The notes under the pieces are model-generated. The model saw only the letters and a list, made by a program, of their open reading frames with translations. It was not told the DNA's origin and searched no databases. A DNA stretch of 64,000 nt from an uncultured Lachnospiraceae bacterium (GTDB lineage Bacteria > Bacillota > Clostridia > Lachnospirales > Lachnospiraceae), in NCBI GenBank assembly GCA_910579285.1, contig CAJTTT010000005.1, positions 1 to 64,000 of the forward strand, written 5' to 3'. Position numbers and translations under genes: made by a program. Positions 6,135-13,495 of this stretch are shown piece by piece (position 1 is the stretch's first letter; every line of letters begins with the position of its first letter).

Positions 6135-8108
6135 CTATTTTTTCTTCTTATGCACATTGCGGATCGTCTTTTTCTTTCGCGAATCGGTTTCCGCGCGGCT
6201 CTTTCGGTCGTCGGAGCGCGTATGGTCATCGCTTGTTCTCCTGGCTTTTTGCTGCACACCGCCCTCGCGCTTCCCGTTCTTCTGCTTTCTGTAGGATTTG
6301 GCGTTTTCACTTCCCATCTTTCTTGGCCGGATCAGACACTTTTTGTCAAAACCGATCAGATCTTCCCTGCCGCCTTTGATCAACGCCTCCCGGACAAGGT
6401 CATAATTGTTGGGATTCCGATACTGGATCAACGCCCGCTGCATCGCCTTTTCATGGGGATTGCGGCAGACATATACCTTTTTGCCATTGCGCGGGTCAAT
6501 TCCTGTATAGTACATGACCGTGGACACCGTAGACGGGGTCGGATAAAAATCCTGTACCTGTTCCGGCATATATCCGAGATCCCGCAAATATTCCGCAAGC
6601 TCTATGGCTTCCTTCAGCGTGGAACCTGGGTGGGAGGACATCAGATACGGAACAAGGAACTGTTTCTTTCCAAGTCGCTCATTTAACATCGTATATTTTT
6701 TCACAAACTTTTCGTAAACTTCCTTCCGCGGTTTTCCGAGATACGGCAGAACCTGGTCGGAAATATGCTCCGGCGCCACCTTGAGCTGTCCGCTGACATG
6801 ATGTTCCACCAGTTCCCGAAAAAAGGTGTCGTCCGGGTCCGCCATCAGATAATCAAAGCGGATGCCGGAGCGGATAAAGACCTTTTTCACGCCGGGCAGC
6901 GCACGCAGCTTACGGAGCAGAGACAGATAATCAGAATGATCCACCTCCAGATTGGGACAAGGTTTCGGAAACAGGCACTGTCTGTTCTTGCAGACGCCCT
7001 GGGTCATCTGTTTCTGGCAGGAGGGCTGCCGGAAATTGGCCGTAGGACCGCCTACATCGTGGATGTATCCCTTGAAATCCGGCTCCTGTATCATCAACTC
7101 TGCTTCCCGCAGAATGGATTCATGGCTTCTGACTTGAATGGTCCTTCCCTGGTGAAAGGTGAGGGCACAGAAATTGCAGCCGCCAAAACACCCCCTGTTG
7201 CTGACAAGGGAAAATTTGATCTCAGAGATCGCCGGTACTCCGCCAGCCTCCTCATAGGAGGGATGATAGGTACGCATATAGGGCAGATCGTAGACGGCAT
7301 CCATCTCTTCTGTGGTGAGCGGCGGCTGGGGCGGGTTCTGCACCACATAAACGCCGTTCGGATAAGGTTCGATCAGGGTTTTTCCCGTGAAAGGATCGGT
7401 ATTACAATACTGGGTCTGAAAACTCTCGGCGTATTTTTCCGGGCGCGCCTTCATTTCCTCATAGGAAGGCATTTTTACAACATCGTAAATGCCGCTGATA
7501 TCCTTTGTCTTGTAGACGGTTCCCGGGATAAAAGTGATATCCTTCACGGCAATGCCGCTTTCCAGCGCCTCTGCAATTTCCGCAATGGACTTCTCTCCCA
7601 TCCCGTAAGAAATCAGGTCAGCCTGGCTGTCCAGCAGAATGGACCGTTTGAAGCTGTCCGACCAGTAGTCATAATGGGCCATCCGCCGCAGGCTGGCCTC
7701 AATGCCGCCGATAATTACGGGCACATCTTTGTAGACACGGCGGATCAGATTGCCGTATACCACCGTGGCGTGATCCGGTCTTTTATACGGCTCTCCGCCC
7801 GGGGTGTAGGCATCCGAAGGCCTGTGTTTCCCGGAGACAAAGTAGTGATTCACCAGGGAATCCATGTTGCCGCCGGTAACGATAAAGGCGAGCCTTGGCC
7901 GCCCAAGAACCGTTATGCTGTTTTCCTCTTTCCAGTCCGGCTGGGAAAGGATGCCCACGCGGTAGCCGTAGGACTCCAATACCCTGCTGATAATGGCATG
8001 GCCAAAGGAAGGGTGATCCACATAGGCGTCACCGATCACATAGACGAAATCAAGCTGCTCTATGCCCTGTGTTTCCATATCATTTTTCGTAATCGGTAAA
8101 AAGGCCAT
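6135..8108 (-). CDS. YgiQ-family radical SAM protein
   Basis: A member of the large YgiQ/UPF0313 group of radical SAM enzymes, whose substrate is not established. The N-terminal part (about 1-280) resembles a B12-binding-like fold. The radical SAM centre is RGCFGGCNFC with the three cluster cysteines, followed by a TIM-barrel and the family-specific C-terminal region. The tail after residue 600 is very basic and low in complexity. I place the start at the ATG at 8108 because GGAGG stands six bases before it; an ATG four codons earlier has no ribosome site. Length is then 657 residues, typical of the family. Confidence 0.9.
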   Translation of the reverse strand: MAFLPITKNDMETQGIEQLDFVYVIGDAYVDHPSFGHAIISRVLESYGYRVGILSQPDWKEENSITVLGRPRLAFIVTGGNMDSLVNHYFVSGKHRPSDAYTPGGEPYKRPDHATVVYGNLIRRVYKDVPVIIGGIEASLRRMAHYDYWSDSFKRSILLDSQADLISYGMGEKSIAEIAEALESGIAVKDITFIPGTVYKTKDISGIYDVVKMPSYEEMKARPEKYAESFQTQYCNTDPFTGKTLIEPYPNGVYVVQNPPQPPLTTEEMDAVYDLPYMRTYHPSYEEAGGVPAISEIKFSLVSNRGCFGGCNFCALTFHQGRTIQVRSHESILREAELMIQEPDFKGYIHDVGGPTANFRQPSCQKQMTQGVCKNRQCLFPKPCPNLEVDHSDYLSLLRKLRALPGVKKVFIRSGIRFDYLMADPDDTFFRELVEHHVSGQLKVAPEHISDQVLPYLGKPRKEVYEKFVKKYTMLNERLGKKQFLVPYLMSSHPGSTLKEAIELAEYLRDLGYMPEQVQDFYPTPSTVSTVMYYTGIDPRNGKKVYVCRNPHEKAMQRALIQYRNPNNYDLVREALIKGGREDLIGFDKKCLIRPRKMGSENAKSYRKQKNGKREGGVQQKARRTSDDHTRSDDRKSRAETDSRKKKTIRNVHKKKK

Positions 8109-8131
8109 TTCATCCTCCATTCCGGCTTATT

Positions 8132-8785
8132 TCAAGCCAGCACGCCTTCATCTATCAGTTCCCCGAACCCATAGGTATAATAATCCGCCAGACGGTGTTT
8201 CTCCGTGTCCTGATATTCGGAATATTTATCATAGACGGCGCATACCTGCATCCCCGCCGCCTTACCCGCCTGAATGCCCGGTATGATGTCCTCGAAGACA
8301 AGGCAGTTTTTCGGTTCAACGGCAAGCTTGCCTGCAACAGCAAGATAAATGTCCGGCGCCGGTTTTCCTTTCTCCACCTCGCATGCTGTCATAATACAGC
8401 CGAAGCAGGATTCCATCTGATGCGCCCTCACGACACTTTCCACCAGTTCTCTGGAGTTGCTTGTGGCAATACCGGCCTTGATGCCGTGTTCTTTACAGTA
8501 TGACAGAAGCTCTTTGGCGCCTTCCTTGACCGGCACTTCCTTGGCATACTTATCCCTAGCCATCCGATTCCAGTCCGCCTTGATGGTTTCCAGGTCGTCT
8601 GGCAGGGAAAAGCGCTCCTTAAAGTAAGCCGCCGTCTCGGAAAAACTCATGCCTTCAATACAGGCCTGCAGATTCTCCGGCGGCGTAATCCCAAATTTTC
8701 CGAGATACTCAATGTCAATGGATTTCCAGATCCACATGGAATCCACCAGAGAGCCGTCCAGATCAAAAATAACCGCTTCTATCAT
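8132..8785 (-). CDS. HAD-superfamily phosphatase, beta-phosphoglucomutase-like
   Basis: A 217-residue HAD hydrolase of the cap-C1 type. Motif I is FDLDGSLVDS, motif II is TSNS, motif III is the Lys of KPAPD, and motif IV is FEDIIPGIQAG. Such proteins remove phosphate from small sugars or nucleotides, or act as beta-phosphoglucomutase; the sequence does not decide. The start at 8785 is supported by AAAGGA about eight bases upstream and by motif I beginning at once after it, as the family demands. It ends 24 bases before the YgiQ start and is likely cotranscribed with it. Confidence 0.87.
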   Translation of the reverse strand: MIEAVIFDLDGSLVDSMWIWKSIDIEYLGKFGITPPENLQACIEGMSFSETAAYFKERFSLPDDLETIKADWNRMARDKYAKEVPVKEGAKELLSYCKEHGIKAGIATSNSRELVESVVRAHQMESCFGCIMTACEVEKGKPAPDIYLAVAGKLAVEPKNCLVFEDIIPGIQAGKAAGMQVCAVYDKYSEYQDTEKHRLADYYTYGFGELIDEGVLA

Positions 8786-8925
8786 TCTTTTGTTCCTTTC
8801 CGTTTCTTTTGTTTTTGTCATGTCTCTATGCTTCTTCCGAATATATATACAGCAAATGCTTTCGTCAGTCACCGGCGTATGTCTGTCAGCAAACCAGTCA
8901 GAGGTGCGTCGGTGTGGAGGCAAAT

Positions 8926-9897
8926 ATGACTGATATCCAAAAAACGCTTAACAGGATGTGGCACAGCTTTTTCCGTTTTCTCTATACCGCCATCGGCGTT
9001 TATCTGATTTTTCTGCTTCTTCGCTATCCGTCCCTGTCGCTGCAGTATGCGCTGACGGGACTGGATCTGTGGTTTGAGAAAATGATACCTACGCTTCTGC
9101 CCTTTATGATTCTGTCGGGTATCTTAATCAACATGAACCTGACAGAAGGATTTGTGCGCCTGCTGCATCCGGCCCTGCATTTTCTTTACGGCACTTCGCC
9201 TAACGGTTCCTACACCCTGCTCATGGGATTCCTCTGCGGATTCCCTATGGGCGCGCGGATTGCAGGCGAACTGTGCAGGACGGGACGGCTCTCTGTCAAG
9301 GAAGGGAACCGTCTGCTGGCCTTCTGCAATAACATCGGCCCGATCTACTTTCTGAGTTTTGTGGCAGGCACTCTCTCGCTGAAAAAGCTGCCTGCGCCTG
9401 TTCTCGTTATGTACGGAATCCCGCTTGCTTACGGCCTGTTTGTGATGCGGTTCTCAGCGGTTTTTGATCGACTGACCAAGTCAGTCTCGCAAGCATTTCA
9501 GTCAATATCAGATCAAACAAAAATTCCGCAGGCGGAGGGGCTTTTAGACGCCACCGATCACGCCGTTCTCTCCGGGCTTACGGGCATTGCAAAGCTTGGC
9601 GGATATATGGTGTTTTTCAATCTCCTGAATATTCTCTTCGTCCCCTTTGCGCATCTGCCGGAAACGCTTTTACATGCCTACTACTGTATACTGGAAATTA
9701 CGGGCGGAATCGCGCGCTGTGGATCAAGCCACCCTTGTCTGGTATTGATAATGCTGCCTTTCGGCGGTTTTTCATGCATAACGCAGACCTACAGTATGAT
9801 CCGGGGCACAGGTCTGTCCATTCGCGCCTATGTGTGTCATAAACTGGTACAGACCGCCCTTACCGCCCTTGTTTATATGCTGTGGCAGCCTTTCTGA
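8926..9897 (+). CDS. ylbJ: YlbJ-like sporulation membrane protein (nucleoside-recognition domain)
   Basis: A 324-residue multi-pass membrane protein with about eight hydrophobic helices. The segment GFLCGFPMGARIAGEL and the later FGGFSCITQT are the paired Gate-type motifs seen in YlbJ and spore maturation proteins SpmA/SpmB. YlbJ is needed for normal spore formation in Bacillus and is part of the sigma-E regulon there. In Bacillus ylbJ lies near coaD and rsmD, as here (12.2-13.4 kb). The ATG follows GGAGG by five bases. It diverges from the HAD gene. No sure sigma-E promoter could be picked out in the 140-base gap. Confidence 0.82.
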   Translation: MTDIQKTLNRMWHSFFRFLYTAIGVYLIFLLLRYPSLSLQYALTGLDLWFEKMIPTLLPFMILSGILINMNLTEGFVRLLHPALHFLYGTSPNGSYTLLMGFLCGFPMGARIAGELCRTGRLSVKEGNRLLAFCNNIGPIYFLSFVAGTLSLKKLPAPVLVMYGIPLAYGLFVMRFSAVFDRLTKSVSQAFQSISDQTKIPQAEGLLDATDHAVLSGLTGIAKLGGYMVFFNLLNILFVPFAHLPETLLHAYYCILEITGGIARCGSSHPCLVLIMLPFGGFSCITQTYSMIRGTGLSIRAYVCHKLVQTALTALVYMLWQPF

Positions 9898-9901
9898 ACT
9901 T

Positions 9902-9919
9902 CGCACAGCAGACTGTGCG
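9902..9919. repeat. Small perfect hairpin after ylbJ
   Basis: CGCACAG and CTGTGCG form a perfect 7-bp stem with a CAGA loop five bases after the ylbJ stop. No T-run follows. The rest of the 9898-9984 gap between these converging genes holds nothing else recognisable. Confidence 0.45.
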
Positions 9920-9984
9920 CAAACCATGCCGCCGTCCGCTGTAATCAAGGGCTATTATGCTTATGCTTCCGCTGTCTGGCGCAA

Positions 9985-11463
9985 TCAGCGTCTTTTCCGC
10001 CTCCGCCGTCTGCGCCGCCGCCTGCGTTTTCCCCGCCGCAGAATCATTGACATGGAGAGTGCAAGCCCGAGCACAAGCAGGGCGCATACCAGACATACGG
10101 TCAGGAAATAGCTGATCGTTGGCTCTTTCTCTTCCTCTTTCCCAGATGTTCCGTTCTGTCTCTTCACCTGATTTTCCGCTGAAACGGCATCCTGTTTTGC
10201 CCGTTCTTCCTCCGCGGCTTTTGCCGCCGCCGCAATCCGTTCCTGTTCGGCAAGCTCTGCGGCGATCTCCTCCTCGGTTTTATAATCCATAGAGGGAAGA
10301 GATACCAGGTTGCTCTCCGTAAACAGATCATAGCCGTTATAGGCACGCACCACGATCTGGGGTACAATATGGGGCGGCACATTCATGGTAAACGTGATGG
10401 TGTCCTTTGTCTTATCTCCCCAGGCAAGCCGCGGGAGATAGCTGTTTCCGCCATCGTAACTGTAATCATAGTACAGCATCCCACTGTCATAATCCGCGGC
10501 GGACAACTCTACGGTAACATTTCCCGTCTCCATTTCCTGATCCTTGACTTCGATCATACAGATATCCGGCTCCGTTGTATCGGGCCGCATAACGCCTGTG
10601 GGCACCGGCACATCCAATACCGGGTAATTGCTGTAATCTACGCCGAGGACATCTGATTTTAACCGAAAATATTTGGCGGCGGACTGGGCATCCAGGCGGC
10701 CAAACGCCTCCCACTGTTCGCGCCCCTCACAGAAAGGGCGGTCGTTCTCGTGATCCATATGACAATGTTCGATCAGTACGCAGGTCAGATCCTCTTCCAC
10801 GGCATGCCGGATGATACCGTAGTAATCCGTCCCCTTTTTTCCAAGTCTCGTCTTGATGCCTCTCGAGTAAAGGCCAAGGTCTTCCAACGCCCCGATTTCA
10901 ATGTCGGCAAAGGCATATCCTTCACTGTAATGCTTTCCAAACGCAGACACCCAGCATTCCGCCCCGAAAAGCGTGTTGTGATCCTGTGAGAGATTATAGT
11001 GGAGGCAGAACAGAAAATCAGCCTGCACGGATTTGGCATAGGCTACCCGGTCCTCGAGAGACAGCTTTCGGTCATCTTCCCTCGTCAGATAGACGGTGAC
11101 GTCCTCAAACTTTTCCAGCTCCTCCTTCATGGCATTGGCTGTGACCAGGGTCATGTCCTTCTCCATAAAGGAATCGTACATGCCGCCTTCCTCCTCACCG
11201 CCGTGTCCCGGGTCAATGACGATCACCAGTTTCTCAACCGGCAGTTCCTGTATCTCTTCCACCGCTGCGGTCTCCTCCGCCATTGGAATGGGTTCCGCTG
11301 CCTCCGCTTTCTGCCGGCTTTCCCTATAAATGCAGAGGGAGAGACACAGAGACAGGCCGATGGAAAGAGTAAGGCACAGCGAATGCTTTACTGTCTGACA
11401 CGTTAACGCAGTTATGTTTGTTTTCAGCAGAAACTGTCTGTAACTATTTTTCATAGGCTCCAT
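9985..11463 (-). CDS. Membrane-anchored N-acetylmuramoyl-L-alanine amidase with Arg-rich tail
   Basis: A zinc amidase of the Amidase_3 type that splits the bond between muramic acid and the stem peptide in the cell wall. After an N-terminal helix (within the first 50 residues) comes the catalytic domain with IDPGHGG, the second zinc His in CLHYNLS and the late Glu in VLIEHC. A beta-sandwich-like region follows. An Ala/Glu-rich coiled stretch leads to a second membrane helix and a cytoplasmic tail of about 13 arginines and lysines. The start is uncertain. The longest reading (11490) has its ATG inside the repeat at 11486-11560 and no ribosome site, so I prefer 11463; 11454 is also possible. 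Confidence 0.85.
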   Translation of the reverse strand: MEPMKNSYRQFLLKTNITALTCQTVKHSLCLTLSIGLSLCLSLCIYRESRQKAEAAEPIPMAEETAAVEEIQELPVEKLVIVIDPGHGGEEEGGMYDSFMEKDMTLVTANAMKEELEKFEDVTVYLTREDDRKLSLEDRVAYAKSVQADFLFCLHYNLSQDHNTLFGAECWVSAFGKHYSEGYAFADIEIGALEDLGLYSRGIKTRLGKKGTDYYGIIRHAVEEDLTCVLIEHCHMDHENDRPFCEGREQWEAFGRLDAQSAAKYFRLKSDVLGVDYSNYPVLDVPVPTGVMRPDTTEPDICMIEVKDQEMETGNVTVELSAADYDSGMLYYDYSYDGGNSYLPRLAWGDKTKDTITFTMNVPPHIVPQIVVRAYNGYDLFTESNLVSLPSMDYKTEEEIAAELAEQERIAAAAKAAEEERAKQDAVSAENQVKRQNGTSGKEEEKEPTISYFLTVCLVCALLVLGLALSMSMILRRGKRRRRRRRRRRKRR

Positions 11464-11485
11464 ATTCTTCCGAAATTTATAAAAA

Positions 11486-11560
11486 ATCATCGCCAGGCAG
11501 CAACGATTCAGAGAATGCTACGCATTCTCCCTGAATGTTTTACACTGTCGCAATTTCCTA
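11486..11560 (+). repeat. Double-hairpin repeat, copy A2
   Basis: Second copy of the block found behind glgD, in the same plus-strand orientation. The second hairpin, GAGAATGC/GCATTCTC, is perfect and differs from copy A1 only in the loop (TAC for TTC). The first stem has two mismatches. It fills the whole gap between the terminator at 11561-11600 and the amidase start, so the amidase promoter, if any, must be inside it. Confidence 0.75.
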
Positions 11561-11600
11561 TTATTAAAAAGAACAAGCCGGCTTCATAAGGAAACCGGCT
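11561..11600 (-). terminator. Terminator of the coaD operon
   Basis: On the minus strand AGCCGGTTTC pairs with GAAGCCGGCT (one T-G pair) around a CTTAT loop, followed by the T-rich run TGTTCTTTTTAATAA. It ends transcription of coaD and the coiled-coil gene. Confidence 0.8.
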
Positions 11601-11649
11601 CAACTGTCATTTTTCAATCCGCGATTCATTTTTCTGCGGTCTCATATCA

Positions 11650-12255
11650 CTACATCAGATCCAGCTCCGGCCCGGGCTCCGCTTCTCCCTCGGCCTCCTT
11701 AAGCATTTTTTCTACCTCCACGGGACGCAGTTCAGCACGGTTCGCCTTCACAATCTCATTGTAGCCGCCAATCGTGTTAAAAAAGCTTTCATAATGCTCC
11801 GTAGCAGCCGTAAGTGTAGCTGTCATGGCATTTTCTAAGTTGGAAAGCATTTCATCGAGATACTGCATAGCGGAAGTTTTGACGCCATTGGCCTCCATAG
11901 TCGCGTTATTTAAAATTTCCTGCGCCTGCGTTGTCGCCATGCGCACCACTTCATTGGCCTGCGCATAAGCCTGCTGCATGATCTCGTGCTCGTTAATCAG
12001 TTCTGAGGTCTGTACCGTTGCATCTTTAATGAGCGCCTCCGCTTTCGAGCGGGCGTCATTCAGGATCGCTTCCTTATTGGAGATAATCTTCTGGTAACGC
12101 TTGATTTCGTCCGGCGTCTTCATGCGAAGCTCCCGCAAAAGCTCATCGATCTCTTCTTTATTTACAATAATATTGGTTTTGGACAGCGGCTGGAATTTGC
12201 AGCCGTCAATATAGTCCTCAATCTCATCGATCAGTTGTTCAATTCTACTGCTCAT
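11650..12255 (-). CDS. Coiled-coil protein of unknown function, coupled to coaD
   Basis: A 201-residue soluble protein, almost all helix. From about residue 35 to 150 it shows an Ala/Glu/Lys/Gln-rich coiled coil like those of DivIVA-type or ATP-synthase-b-like proteins. It has no catalytic motif and no membrane helix. The tail is acidic (EAEGEAEPGPELD). The chosen ATG has AGGAG six bases upstream and overlaps the end of coaD by 11 bases, so translation is coupled. Automatic pipelines tend to call such proteins 'ATPase'; nothing in the sequence supports that. A scaffold role in division or envelope growth is possible but only inferred. Confidence 0.75.
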   Translation of the reverse strand: MSSRIEQLIDEIEDYIDGCKFQPLSKTNIIVNKEEIDELLRELRMKTPDEIKRYQKIISNKEAILNDARSKAEALIKDATVQTSELINEHEIMQQAYAQANEVVRMATTQAQEILNNATMEANGVKTSAMQYLDEMLSNLENAMTATLTAATEHYESFFNTIGGYNEIVKANRAELRPVEVEKMLKEAEGEAEPGPELDLM

Positions 12256-12748
12256 TGCCTGCTCCTGTCTCTTTATATTTCTCATATAGCAGCCGCCCGA
12301 CAAAATCAGGCACGCACTCCGAGATATCCCCGTTAAAGCTTGCAATTTCCTTGACGGTGGAAGAACTTAAGTATGCATATTCAAGACTGGTCGTCAAAAA
12401 CACCGTATCCAATTTCCCGTCGGAAAATTTACGGTTCGTCTGCGCGATCTGCAGCTCATATTCGAAATCCGTAATGGCGCGCAGCCCTCTGATCGCTACA
12501 TGAATATCCTTTCTGGCGGCATAGTCAATCAACAGACCGCTGAAAGAATCTATCGTCACATTAGGAAGATCGCGGGTCGCTTCCTCTAACATTTTAACAC
12601 GTTCTTCCACAGAAAACAATGGAGTCTTTGTTTTATTGTTTAATACGCTTACCGTTAATTCATCAAAAATTTCAGAAGCACGTCTGATAATATCCAGATG
12701 TCCGTATGTTACCGGGTCAAAACTGCCCGGATAGATTGCTGCCTTCAT
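12245..12748 (-). CDS. coaD: Phosphopantetheine adenylyltransferase
   Basis: CoaD transfers AMP from ATP to 4'-phosphopantetheine, the fourth step of coenzyme A synthesis. The 167-residue protein has the nucleotidyltransferase signature GSFDPVTYGH (residues 8-17) and, near residue 125, the ATP-binding YLSSSTVKE. Length and motifs match the family throughout. The start has GAGGG about seven bases upstream. A 137-base AT-rich gap to rsmD suggests its own promoter, though I could not find a pair of good hexamers there. The order rsmD-coaD is common in Firmicutes. Confidence 0.96.
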   Translation of the reverse strand: MKAAIYPGSFDPVTYGHLDIIRRASEIFDELTVSVLNNKTKTPLFSVEERVKMLEEATRDLPNVTIDSFSGLLIDYAARKDIHVAIRGLRAITDFEYELQIAQTNRKFSDGKLDTVFLTTSLEYAYLSSSTVKEIASFNGDISECVPDFVGRLLYEKYKETGAGNEQ

Positions 12749-12885
12749 AGAAAGCCCTCACATGTTTGTCAAAGAAATCCGATCGTGTAGTCTAAATCCA
12801 TGATATCATATTAAAACAAAATTGCCGAAAAGTCTTTACTTATTTTTAATTTTTTGTAATTTTTTGGGAAAAATACTGCGGAGTA

Positions 12886-13434
12886 CTACATCTTCCGACA
12901 AAAAACGTGCCGGTTCGTCTTATACCGCTTCTCCTTTTCCACAGAAAATCCCAGATCTTCCACCCGGGAAAGATCCGTGTGGAGGGAAGTTTCGATCACA
13001 AGCAGCGTGTGTTTTGTCACCCAGGGCAGATCCTTAAGCACTGCCAGCACGCGCTCCTCATGGCCGCAGTCGTAGGGCGGATCCATAAAGACAATATCCG
13101 CCTCTTTTTCATGGATGCCATAGAGCGCGGAAAGCACATCTGTCTTGAGAACGACAGCCTGTCCGGCAAGGCGGGTAAACTGCAGATTCTCCTGTATGCA
13201 TGAGAGCGCCTTTTTATCATTCTCCACAAAATAAGCGTGTCTTGCTCCGCGGCTTAAAGCTTCAATGCCGATGCCGCCGCTTCCGCTGAACAGATCCACA
13301 AACACTGCGCCGCCAAGATAGGGTTGCAGCATGTTAAAAAGGGTTTCCTTGATCCGATCCGTGGTCGGTCTGGTATCCATTCCCTCCGGGGTTTTTAAGC
13401 GAAGGCTTCCAGCCGTTCCCGCTATCACTCTCAT
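12886..13434 (-). CDS. rsmD: 16S rRNA (guanine-966-N2)-methyltransferase
   Basis: RsmD methylates G966 in the 16S rRNA head using S-adenosylmethionine. The 182-residue protein opens with the typical MRVIAG and TRPTTDRIKE segments. The SAM loop is DLFSGSGGIGIEA, and the catalytic (D/N)PPY box is MDPPYD near residue 122. GTGGAGG lies about eight bases before the ATG. It follows parC at 61 bases and may be its cotranscribed downstream gene. Confidence 0.94.
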   Translation of the reverse strand: MRVIAGTAGSLRLKTPEGMDTRPTTDRIKETLFNMLQPYLGGAVFVDLFSGSGGIGIEALSRGARHAYFVENDKKALSCIQENLQFTRLAGQAVVLKTDVLSALYGIHEKEADIVFMDPPYDCGHEERVLAVLKDLPWVTKHTLLVIETSLHTDLSRVEDLGFSVEKEKRYKTNRHVFCRKM

Positions 13435-13495
13435 TTGCTTCTACACCTCCACTTCTCATGGACTTCCCTGGCAGCAAAAGCCGGTTCCCTTCTCA

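Noticed and set aside
6765..8099. A 444-codon open frame opposite the YgiQ gene
   Set aside because: It lies wholly antisense to a well-supported gene, has no ribosome site and its protein resembles nothing. Long shadow frames are common at this GC content; the same holds for frames opposite glgC, metH and parE.
12749..12885. Defined promoter for coaD
   Set aside because: The gap is AT-rich with a TATGAT, but no acceptable -35 at 16-18 bases.
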